From the NCBI GenBank assembly GCA_023974075.1, contig JAMFTG010000697.1, forward strand, positions 16,001-80,000: DNA of 64,000 nucleotides, in the 5' to 3' direction. Source of the stretch: Chaenocephalus aceratus (Eukaryota; Chordata; Actinopteri; Perciformes; Channichthyidae). Positions within the stretch are counted from its first letter, which is position 1. Each line of letters opens with the position of its first letter. The notes beneath the pieces were generated by a model that made no database searches, was not told the origin of the DNA, and saw nothing but the letters and a program-made list of their open reading frames with translations. A program made the position numbers and the translations under genes. Positions 36,501-49,400 of the stretch are shown here, one piece after another.

Positions 36501-39500
36501 ATGAGGTTAGGACAGTTAACCTGAGAGAGGACAACATGAGGTTAGGACAGTCCACCTGAGAGAGGACAACATGAGGTTAGGACTGTCAACCTGAGAGAGG
36601 ACAACATGAGGCTAGGACAGTCAACCTGAGAGAGGACAACATGAGGTTAGGACAGTCAACCTGAGAGAGGACAACATGAGGTTAGGACAGTCAACCTGAG
36701 AGAGGACAACATGAGGTTAGGACAGTCAACCTGAGAGAGGACAACATGAGGTTAGGACAGTCAACCTGAGAGAGGACAACATGAGGTTAGGACAGTCAAC
36801 CTGAGAGAGGACAACATGAGGCTAGGACAGTCAACCTGAGAGAGGACAACATGAGGTTAGGACAGTCAACCTGAGAGAGGACAACATGAGGTTAGGACAG
36901 TCCACCTGAGAGAGGACAACATGAGGCTAGGCCAGTCAACCTGAGAGAGGACAACATGAGGTTAGGACAGTCCACATGAGAGAGGACAACATGAGGTTAG
37001 GACAGTCCACCTGAGAGAGGACAACATGAGGCTAGGACAGTCAACCTGAGAGAGGACAACATGAGGTTAGGACAGTCAACCTGAGAGAGGACAACATGAG
37101 GTTAGGACAGTCAACCTGAGAGAGGACAACATGAGGCTAGGACAGTCAACCTGAGAGAGGACAACATGAGGCTAGGCCAGTCAACCTGAGAGAGGACAAC
37201 ATGAGGTTAGGACAGTCAACCTGAGAGAGGACAACATGAGAGACACAGGGACCAGAGATGGCAAAACTACATACATCCTGTATTCGAGTAGAAGTACAGA
37301 TACAGATAAAAAATAATCTAAAGGAACCCTTAACTAAGACCTTAAGAGACACCTGAACTTAAGGTATTTTTATCTAAAGGAACTCTTAACTAAGACATTA
37401 AGAGACACCTGAACTTAAGGTATTTTTATCTAAAGGAACTCTTAACTAAGACCTTAAGAGACACCTTAACTTAAGGTGTTTTTATCTAAAGGAACTCTTA
37501 ACTAAGACTTTAAGAGACACCTGAACTTAAGGTGTTTTTATTCAAAGGAACCATTAACTGAGACCTTAAGAGAGACCTGAACTTAAGGTGTTTTTTATCT
37601 AAAGGAACCCTTAACTGAGACCTTAAGAGACACCTGAACTTAAGGTGTTTTTATCGAAAGGAACCATAAGCTGAGACATTAAGAGACACCTGAACTTAAG
37701 GTGTTTTTATCTAAAGGAACCATTAGCTGAGACCTTAGGAGACACCTGAACTTAAGGTGTTTTTATCTAAAGGAACCATTACCTGAGACCTTAAGAGACA
37801 CCTGAACTTAAGGTATTTTTATCTAAAGGAACTCTTAACTAAGACATTAAGAGACACCTGAACTTAAGGTATTTTTATCTAAAGGAACTCTTAACTAAGA
37901 CCTTAAGAGACACCTTAACTTAAGGTGTTTTTATCTAAAGGAACTCTTAACTAAGACTTTAAGAGACACCTGAACTTAAGGTGTTTTTATCTAAAGGAAC
38001 CATTAGCTGAGACCTTAAGAGACACCTGAACTTAATGTGTTTTTATCTAAATGAACCCTTAACTAAGACCTTAAGAGACACCTGAACTTAAGCAGTTTTT
38101 ATCTAAAGGAACCCTTAACTGAGACTTTAAGAGACACCTGAACTTAAGGTGTTTTTATCTAAAGGAACCCTTAACTAAGACTTTAAGAGACACCTGAACT
38201 TAAGGTGTTTTTATTCAAAGGAACCCTTAACTTTAAGATACACCTGAACTTAAGGTATTTTTATCTAAAGGAACTCTTAACTAAGACTTTAAGAGACACC
38301 TGAACTTAAGGTGTTTTTATCTAAAGGAACCCTTAACTAAGACCTTAAGAGACACCTGAACTTAAGGTGTTTTTATCTAAAGGAACCATTAGCTGAGACT
38401 TTAAGAGACACATGAACTTAAGGTATTTTTATCTAAAGGAACTCTTAACTAAGACTTTAAGAGACACCTGAACTTAAGGTGTTTTTATTCAAAGGAACCC
38501 TTAACTAAGACTTTAAGAGACACCTGAACTTAAGGTATTTTTATCTAAAGGAACCCTTAACTAAGACCTTAAGAGACACCTGAACTTAAGGTGTTTTTAT
38601 CTAAAGGAACTCTTAACTAAGACCTTAAGAGACACCTGAACTTAAGGTGTTTTTATTTAAAGGAACAATTAGCTGAGACTTTAAGAGACACCTGAACTTA
38701 AGGTGTTTTATCTAAGACCTAACTAGAACTAAGTGTTAAGGAACCCTTAACTAAGACTTTAAGAGACACCTGAACTTAAGGTGTTTTTATCTAAAGGAAC
38801 CATTAGCTGAGACTTTAAGAGACACCTGAACTTAAGGTGTTTTTATCGAAAGGAACCCTTAACTGAGACCTTAAGAGACACCTGAACTTAAGGTGTTTTT
38901 ATTTAAAGAAACCCTTAACTAAGACCTTAAGAGACACCTGAACTTAAGGTGCTTTTATCTAAAGGAACCCTTAACTGAGACTTTAAGAGACACCTGAACT
39001 TAAGGTGTTTTTATCTAAAGGAACCATTAACTGAGACTTTAAGAGACACCTGAACTTAAGGTGTTTTTATCTAAAGGAACCATTAACTGAGACTTTAAGA
39101 GACACCTGAACTTAAGGTGTTTTATCTAAAGGAACCCTTAACTGACTTTAAGAGACACCTGAACTTACGGTGTTTTTATCTAAAGGAACCCTTAACTAAG
39201 ACCTTAAGAGACACCTGAACTTAAGGTGTTTTTATTTAAAGGAACCCTTAACTAAGACATTAAGAGACACCTGAACTTAAGGTGTTTTTATCTAAAGGAA
39301 CCCTTAACTAAGACCTTAAGAGACACCTGAACTTAAGGTGTTTTTATCTAAAGGAACCCTTAACTAAGACCTTAAGAGACACCTGAACTTAAGGTGTTTT
39401 TATCTAAAGGAACCCTTAACTAAGACCTTAAGAGACACCTGAACTTAAGGTGTTTTTATCTAAAGGAACCCTTAACTGAGACCTTAAGAGACACCTGAAC

Positions 39501-40413
39501 TTAAGGTGCTTTTATTTAAAGGAACCCTTAACTAAGACCTTAAGAGACACCTGAACTTAAGGTGTTTTTATCTAAAGGAACCCTTAACTAAGACCTTAAG
39601 AGACACCTGAAGTTAAGGTGCTTTTATCTAAAGGAACCCTTAACTAAGACTTTAAGAGACACCTGAACTTAAGGTATTTTTATCTAAAGGAACCCTTAAC
39701 TGAGACCTTAAGAGACACCTGAACTTAAGGTGTTTTTATTCAAAGGAACCATTAACTGAGACCTTAAGAGACACCTGAACTTAAGGTGTTTTTATCTAAA
39801 GGAACCCTTAACTAAGACCTTAAGAGACACCTGAACTTAAGGTGTTTTTATTTAAAGGAACCATTAGCTGAGACCTTAAGAGACACCTGAACTTAAGGTG
39901 TTTTTATTTAAAGGATCCCTTAACTAAGACTTTAAGAGACACCTGAATTTAAGGTGTTTTTATTTAAGGGATGAATGTTGTACTTAAGATGAGAAAACAA
40001 CCGGCCCGGGGTTATTCGCTCAGGGACCAGAAAGTCTGTTATATCTTTTGCAGAAGTATTTGTTGTTAAACACGTAAATATATTATCACTTAGTAAAGGT
40101 TGTAATCACCTCAGCGTCCTTCCCTTTATTCTGACACTCGGTGATTTCACTCTGAGACGGACGCCACTCCACCTGGAGACAGAAAGAGAAACACTAAACA
40201 TCCATCATCACCGCAAAGCATCATGGGGGATATAGTAGACAGGGCTCACCTTTCTCTTCAGGCTGATGACATCACTCTGGCTGACGTCCAATGAGAACAC
40301 AGCGTCTCGAGCCCCGACGAACAGCGTGGAGCCGTCGTCGCTTAGCAACAAAGTCGTGCTGTTCAAGAGGTCGGGGGATCGGAAGAGGACCAGGGGGCGC
40401 TCTGCAGAGTCTG

Positions 40414-40459
<46 letters not shown>

Positions 40460-43400
40460 AACAGGCAGAGATGGCAAGAGTACACACATCCTTTACTCAA
40501 GTAGAAGTACAGATACTCGTGTTTAAAAATACTCTGGTGAAAGTAGAAGTACTGACTAAACTTCAGAAGTAAGAACAGGTATTTGAGTTCAACATGTAAG
40601 AAGTAGAAAGTACAGGTATTTGAGTTCAACATGTAAGAAGTAGAAAGTACAGGTATTTGAGTTCAACATGTAAGAAGTAGAAAATACAGGTATTTGAGTT
40701 CAACATGTAAGAAGTAGAAAGTACAGGTATTTGTGTTCAACATGTAAGAAGTAGAAAGTACAGGTATTTGGGTTCAACATGTAAGAAGTAGAAAGTACAG
40801 GTATTTGTGTTCAACATGTAAGAAGTAGAAAGTACAGGTATTTGTGTTCAACATGTAAGAAGTAGAAAGTACAGGTATTTGTGTTCAACATGTAAGAAGT
40901 AGAAAGTACAGGTATTTGAGTTCAACATGTAAGAAGTAGAAAGTACAGGTATTTGGGTTCAACATGTAAGAAGTAGAAAGTACAGGTATTTGAGTTCAAC
41001 ATGTAAGAAGTAGAAAGTACAGGTATTTGAGTTCAACATGTAAGAAGTAGAAAGTAGAGGTATTTGGGTTCAACATGAGAGAAGTACAAAGTACATGTAT
41101 TTGAATTCAACATGTAAGAAGTAGAAAGTACAGGTATTTGTGTTCAACATGTAAGAAGTAGAAAGTACAGGTATTTGGGTTCAACATGTAAGAAGTAGAA
41201 AGTACAGGTATTTGAGTTCAACATGTGAGAAGTAGAAAGTACAGGTATTTGGGTTCAACATGTAAGAAGTAGAAAGTACAGGTATTTGTGTTCAACATGT
41301 AAGAAGTAGAAAGTACAGGTATTTGGGTTCAACATGTAAGAAGTAGAAAGTACAGGTATTTGAGTTCAACATGTGAGAAGTAGAAAGTACAGGTATTTGG
41401 GTTCAACATGTGAGAAGTAGAAAGTACAGGTATTTGAGTTCAACATGAGAGAAGTAGAAAGTACAGGTATTTGAGTTCAACATGAGAGAAGTAGAAAGTA
41501 CAGGTATTTGAGTTCAACATGTAAGAAGTAGAAAGTACAGGTATTTGGGTTCAACATGAGAGAAGTAGAAAGTACATGTATTTGAGTTCAACATGTAAGA
41601 AGTAGAAAGTACAGGTATTTGAGTTCAACATGAGAGAAGTAGAAAGTACAGGTATTTGTATTCAACATGTAAGAATTAGAAAGTACAGGTATTTGTGTTC
41701 AATGTGTAAGAAGTAGAAAGTACAGGTATTTGTGTTCAACATGTAAGAAGTAGAAAGTACAGGTATTTGTGTTCAATGTGTAAGAAGTAGAAAGTACAGG
41801 TATTTGTGTTCAACATGTAAGAAGTAGAAAGTACAGGTATTTGAGTTCAACATTTCAGAAGTAGAAAGTACAGGTATTTGTGTTCAACATGTAAGAAGTA
41901 GAAAGTACAGGTATTTGTGTTCAACATGTGAGAAGTAGAAAGTACAGGTATTTGAGTTCAACATGAGAGAAGTAGAAAGTATAGGTATTTGAGTTCAACA
42001 TGAGAGAAGTAGAAAGTACAGGTATTTGAGTTCAACATGTAAGAAGTAGAAAGTTCAGGTATTTGAGTTCAACATGTGAGAAGTAGAAAGTACAGGTATT
42101 TGAGTTCAACATGAGAGAAGTAGAAAGTATAGGTATTTGAGTTCAACATGTAAGAAGTAGAAAGTACAGGTATTTGAGTTCAACATGAGAGAAGTAGAAA
42201 GTACAGGTATTTGTGTTCAACATGTGAGAAGTAGAAAGTACAGGTATTTGTGTTCAACATGTAAGAAGTAGAAAGTACAGGTATTTGAGTTCAACATGAG
42301 AGAAGTAGAAAGTACAGGTATTTGTATTCAACATGTAAGAATTAGAAAGTACAGGTATTTGTGTTCAATGTGTAAGAAGTAGAAAGTACAGGTATTTGTG
42401 TTCAACATGTAAGAAGTAGAAAGTACAGGTATTTGTGTTCAATGTGTAAGAAGTAGAAAGTACAGGTATTTGTGTTCAACATGTAAGAAGTAGAAAGTAC
42501 AGGTATTTGAGTTCAACATTTCAGAAGTAGAAAGTACAGGTATTTGTGTTCAACGTGTAAGAAGTAGAAAGTACAGGTATTTGAGTTCAACATGTAAGAA
42601 GTAGAAAATACAGGTATTTGTGTTCAACGTGTAAGAAGTAGAAAGTACAGGTATTTGAGTTCAACATGTAAGAAGTAGAAAATACAGGTATTAGTGTTCA
42701 ACATGTAAGAAGTAGAAAGTACAGGTATTTGAGTTCAACGTGTAAGAAGTAGAAAGTACAGGTATTTGTGTTCAACATGTAAGAAGTAGAAAGTACAGGT
42801 ATTTGAGTTCAACATGTGAGAAGTAGAAAGTACAGGTATTTGAGTTCAACATGTGAGAAGTAGAAAGTACAGGTATTTGGTTTCAACATGTAAGAAGTAG
42901 AAAGTACAGGTATTTGGTTTCAACATGTAAGAAGTAGAAAGTACAGGTATTTGGTTTCAACATGTAGAAGTAGAAGTACAGGTATTGGTTCACATTAGAA
43001 GTAGAAGTACAGGTATTTGGTTTCAACATGTAAGAAGTAGAAAGTACAGGTATTTGGTTTCAACATGTAAGAAGTAGAAAGTAAAAAGTGGTCAGAAAAA
43101 TAAGTAGTGGAGTAAAGTACTGATACCAGACAAATGCATTTAAGTACAGTAACAAAGTATTTGTACTACTTCCCGCCTCTGAACAGGGCTGAGACAGAGG
43201 GGAATAGCTGACCTTGACAGCAGCAAAGCTCTAACCACATGCTGCAGGTTTTATCATGAGATCTTGAACCAGAAAAGCCTTCCCAGCATGCACCCTACCA
43301 GAAAGCGCTGGATATTAATATTGTGCGGTTGTTCTCTGAGTGTACAGCGAGAACAGAGACCAGGTCAGAAGTGAGGATACCAGCTTTCACAGGAAGTGGG

Positions 43401-46400
43401 TCTTTTTCTGATCTCACGCGCGTGAACAGAGACGAGACGATGAGATCGAGATCAGAAAGTCGTCTCACGGTCTGAGGGCTAAAAGCAGACGGTCACATTT
43501 ATTCATTTTAATAACTCACGCTACATGAAATCTGTATGTAGTCTTTGTCTGTGAAATAAGACCCTGCAAACCTTTTTTACTGAAGTCAGTACACAGTCCC
43601 AACTATCGCGTGGGACGCTACATACGGATACAGTAGCATTAAAGCCAGCGCTCACCGCACAATACGAACACAACTTGGTTACTTGAACACTCTACAATAT
43701 TATTAACCAGTGTCCTACCTTATTAAAATATTGATATACGAAATATTTGTATTGGAACAGTTTTCGACGTAGTAATGCTGTAATATATTTCAGCCACTAG
43801 GGGGGGGGGAAATGCCCCCCCTGCCCCCCCCACAAAATCCGCCTATGTGCAGCATTGGTTTTTATTAATGTATAAAGCCATTTTAGGAAAGCTTCCACTG
43901 TTCATATGAGCCAGATCTGCTCCAGTTTGTGACTCTCACAGCCTCAGACCCAGAGCCTGGATACGGGTCCAGGTTCCCGGATACGGGTCCAGGTTCCCGG
44001 ATACGGGTCCAGGTTCCTGGATACTGGTCCAGGTTCCTGGATACGGGTCCAGGTGCCTGGATACGGGTCCAGGTTCCTGGATACGGGTCCAGGTGCCTGG
44101 ATACGGGTCCAGGTTCCTGGATACGGGTCCAGGTTCCTGGATACGGGTCCAGGTGCCTGGATACGGGTCCAGGTTCCTGGATACGGGTCCAGGTGCCTGG
44201 ATACGGGTCCAGGTTCCTGGATACGGGTCCAGGTGCCTGGATACGGGTCCAGGTTCCTGGATACGGGTCCGCCCTCTGTAATGTGTACTACACATATACT
44301 CGATGGTAGTATTCACACCGTGATCGCCCTCTGTAATGTGCACTACACATATACTCGATGGTAGTATTGACACCGTGATCGCCCTCTGTAATGTGCACTA
44401 CACATATACTCGATGGTAGTATTCACACCGTGATCGCCCTCTGTAATGTGTACTACACATATACTCGATGGTAGTATTCACACCGTGATCGCCCTCTGTA
44501 ATGTGTACTACACATATACTCGATGGTAGTATTCACACCGTGATCGCCCTCTGTAATGTGTACTACACATATACTCGATGGTAGTAGTCACACCGTGATC
44601 GCCCTCTGTAATGTGTACTACACATATACTCGATGGTAGTATTCACACCGTGATCGCCCTCTGTAATGTGCACTACACATATACTCGATGGTAGTATTGA
44701 CACCGTGATCGCCCTCTGTAATGTGCACTACACATATACTCGATGGTAGTATTCACACCGTGATCGCCCTCTGTAATGTGTACTACACATATACTCGATG
44801 GTAGTATTCACACCGTGATCGCCCTCTGTAATGTGTACTACACATATACTCGATGGTAGTAGTCACACCGTGATCGCCCTCTGTAATGTGTACTACACAT
44901 ATACTCGATGGTAGTATTCACACCGTGATCGCCCTCTGTAATGTGTACTACACATATACTCGATGGTAGTAGTCACACCGTGATCGCCCTCTGTAATGTG
45001 CACTACACATATACTCGATGGTAGTATTGACACCGTGATCGCCCTCTGTAATGTGCACTACACATATACTCGATGGTAGTATTCACACCGTGATCGCCCT
45101 CTGTAATGTGTACTACACATATACTCGATGGTAGTATTCACACCGTGATCGCCCTCTGTAATGTGTACTACACATATACTCGATGGTAGTATTCACACCG
45201 TGATCGCCCTCTGTAATGTGTACTACACATATACTCGATGGTAGTAGTCACACCGTGATCGCCCTCTGTAATGTGTACTACACATATACTCGATGGTAGT
45301 AGTCACACCGTGATCGCCCTCTGTAATGTGTACTACACATATACTCGATGGTAGTAGTCACACCGTGATCGCCCTCTGTAATGTGTACTACACATATACT
45401 CGATGGTAGTAGTCACACCGTGATCGCCCTCTGTAATGTGTACTACACATATACTCGATGGTAGTAGTCACACCGTGATCGCCCTCTGTAATGTGTACTA
45501 CACATATACTCGATGGTAGTAGTCACACCGTGATCGCCCTCTGTAATGTGTACTACACATATACTCGATGGTAGTAGTCACACTGTGATCGCCCTCTGTA
45601 ATGTGTACTACATATATACTCGATGGTAGTATTCACACTGTGATCGCCCTCTGTAATGTGTACTACACATATACTCGATGGTAGTATTCACACTGTGATC
45701 GCCCTCTGTAATGTGCACTACATATACTCGATGGTAGTAGTCACACTGTGATCGCCCTCTGTAATGTGTACTACATATACTCGATGGTAGTAGTCACACT
45801 GTGATCGCCCTCTGTAATGTGTACTACATATATACTCGATGGTAGTATTCACACTGTGATCGCCCTCTGTAATGTGTACTACACATATACTCGATGGTAG
45901 TAGTCACACTGTGATCGCCCTCTGTAATGTGTACTACACATATACTCGATGGTAGTAGTCACACTGTGATAGCCCTCTGTAATGTGTACTACACATATAC
46001 TCGATGGTAGTAGTCACACCGTAATCGCCCTCTGTCATGCATCACAGGGTTCGTCACCCTGTGTACGGAGCTGTCGGTCGGCACTTCTCGTTCCTCGCTG
46101 ACTGACGGGTTTCGTGCCGAGGGGGAGTTTCATGAGTTCATGAACACCGTATCTCACACTGTTTCCACGTGTCCACATTTCTTTCCAGATTCACGACGCA
46201 TGGCAGTACTTCACCCGAGTACAGAAGAACTACATCTCAGAGGTGAAGACTGTTCTCCGTTCTGCACGGCATTGATCTGACGCCTTAGTTCCTCTACAGA
46301 GTCAGATGAATACATGTTCATGTGTATCGACTAGAGAGTTAATAGGAGCTCCACCTGAACCAGCTGCAGCTCCACCTGTACCAGCTGCAGCCTTACAAGT

Positions 46401-49400
46401 GCTGAACACTTTAATGCATCAATATAAGGATGTATATTCTGCACAAAGAGAAACGTGACGAACCGTTGAGAGGAACATATAATGCAACACGTGGTCACTT
46501 CCTGTGCCAGCTTCAGTCGGAGCAGGAGGTGCTGCTGGCTCCTCACACGATATCTCTGACCACAAACACTCTGAACTAGCTCTGGTTTCCGTCAGAGGGT
46601 GAGAAGAGGTGCTGCAGCTTTAAAGGAGGAGAGGACTCTTTAAAGTAGAGACACTACGTAATGATATACACCTGAACATCAGCAGGTGATGACTCTTTAA
46701 AGTAGAGACACTACATACTGATATACACCTGAACATCAGCAGGAGAGGACTCTTTAAAGTAGAGACACTACATACTGATATACACCTGAACATCAGCAGG
46801 AGAGGACTCTTTAAAGTAGAGACACTACATACTGATATACACCTGGACATCAGCAGGAGAGAACTCTTTAAAGTAGAGATACTACATACTGATATACACC
46901 TGAACATCAGCAGGAGATGACTCTTTAAAGTAGAGACACTACATACTGATATACAGCTGAACATCAGCAGGAGAGAACTCTTTAAAGTAGAGACACTACA
47001 TACTGATATACACTTGGACATCAGCAGGAGATAACTCTTTAAAGTAGAGACACTACATACTGATATACACCTGAACATCAGCAGGAGAGAACTCTTTAAA
47101 GTAGAGACACTACATACTGATATACACCTGAACATCAGCAGGAGAGGACTCTTTAAAGTAGAGATACTACATACTGATATACACCTGAACATCAGCAGGA
47201 GAGAACTCTTTAAAGTAGAGACACTACATACTGATATACACCTGAACATCAGCAGGAGAGGACTCTTTAAAGTAGAGACACTACATACTGATATACACCT
47301 GAACATCAGCAGGAGAGGACTCTTTAAAGTAGAGTCACTACATACTGATATACACCTGAACATCAGCAGGAGAGGACTCTTTAAAGTAGAGACACTACAT
47401 ACTGATATACACCTGAACATCAGCAGGAGAGGACTCTTTAAAGTAGAGACACTACATACTGATATACATCTGAACATCAGCAGGAGAGAACTCTTTAAAG
47501 TAGAGATACTACATACTGATATACACCTGAACATCAGCAGGAGAGGACTCTTTAAAGTAGAGACACTACATACTGATATACACCTGAACATCAGCAGGAG
47601 AGGACTCTTTAAAGTAGAGACACTACATACTGATATACACCTGAACATCAGCATGAGAGGACTCTTTAAAGTAGAGACACTACATACTGATATACACCTG
47701 AACATCAGCAGGAGAGAACTCTTTAAAGTAGAGACACTACATACTGATATACACCTGCACATCAGCAGGAGAGGACTCTTTAAAGTAGAGACACTACATA
47801 CTGATATACACCTGAACATCAGCATGAGAGGACTCTTTAAAGTAGAGATACTACATACTGATATACACCTGAACATCAGCAGGAGAGAACTCTTTAAAGT
47901 AGAGACACTACATACTGATATACACCTGCACATCAGCAGGAGAGGACTCTTTAAAGTAGAGACACTACATACTGATATAAACCTGAACATCAGCAGGAGA
48001 GGACTCTTTAAAGTAGAGACACTACATACTGACATACACCTGAACATCAGCAGGAGAGGACTCTTTAAAGTAGAGACACTACATACTGATATACACCTGA
48101 ACATCAGCAGGAGAGGACTCTTTAAAGTAGAGACACTACATACTGATATACAGCTGAACATCAGCAGGAGAGGACTCTTTAAAGTAGAGACACTACATAC
48201 TGACATACACCTGAACATCAGCAGGAGAGGACTCTTTAAAGTAGAGACACTACATACTGATATACACCTGAACATCAGCAGGAGAGGACTCTTTAAAGTA
48301 GAGACACTACATACTGATATACAGCTGAACATCAGCAGGAGAGGACTCTTTAAATTAGAGACACTACATACTGATATACACCTGAACATCAGCAGGAGAT
48401 GACTCTTTAAAGTAGAGACACTGATATACACCTGAACATCAGCAGGAGAGGACTCTTTAAAGTAGAGACACTACATACTGATATACACCTGGACATCAGC
48501 AGGAGAGAACTCTTTAAAGTAGAGACACTACATACTGATATACACCTGAACATCAGCAGGAGAGGACTCTTTAAAGTAGAGACACTACATACTGATATAC
48601 ACCTGAACATCAGCAGGAGAGAACTCTTTAAAGTAGAGACACTACATGCTGATATACACCTGAACATCAGCAGAGACACTACACACTGATATACACCTGA
48701 ACATCAGCAGGAGAGGACTCTTTAAAGTAGAGACACTACATACTGATATACATCTGAACATCAGCAGGAGAGAACTCTTTAAAGTAGAGATACTACATAC
48801 TGATATACACCTGAACATCAGCAGGAGAGGACTCTTTAAAGTAGAGACACTACATACTGATATACACCTGAACATCAGCAGGAGAGGACTCTTTAAAGTA
48901 GAGACACTACATACTGATATACACCTGAACATCAGCAGGAGAGGACTCTTTAAAGTAGAGTCGCTACATACTGATATACACCTGAACATCAGCAGGAGAG
49001 GACTCTTTAAAGTAGAGACACTACATACTGATATACACCTGAACATCAGCAGGAGAGGACTCTTTAAAGTAGAGACACTACATACTGATATACATCTGAA
49101 CATCAGCAGGAGAGAACTCTTTAAAGTAGAGATACTACATACTGATATACACCTGAACATCAGCAGGAGAGGACTCTTTAAAGTAGAGACACTACATACT
49201 GATATACACCTGAACATCAGCAGGAGAGGACTCTTTAAAGTAGAGACACTACATACTGATATACACCTGAACATCAGCATGAGAGGACTCTTTAAAGTAG
49301 AGACACTACATACTGATATACACCTGAACATCAGCAGGAGAGAACTCTTTAAAGTAGAGACACTACATACTGATATACACCTGCACATCAGCAGGAGAGG

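Noticed and set aside
43936..44373. Frames of 126 and 145 codons ([21 protein letters not shown])
   Set aside because: Periodicity of 20 bp (three units give 20 codons) explains them; collagen-like look is accidental.
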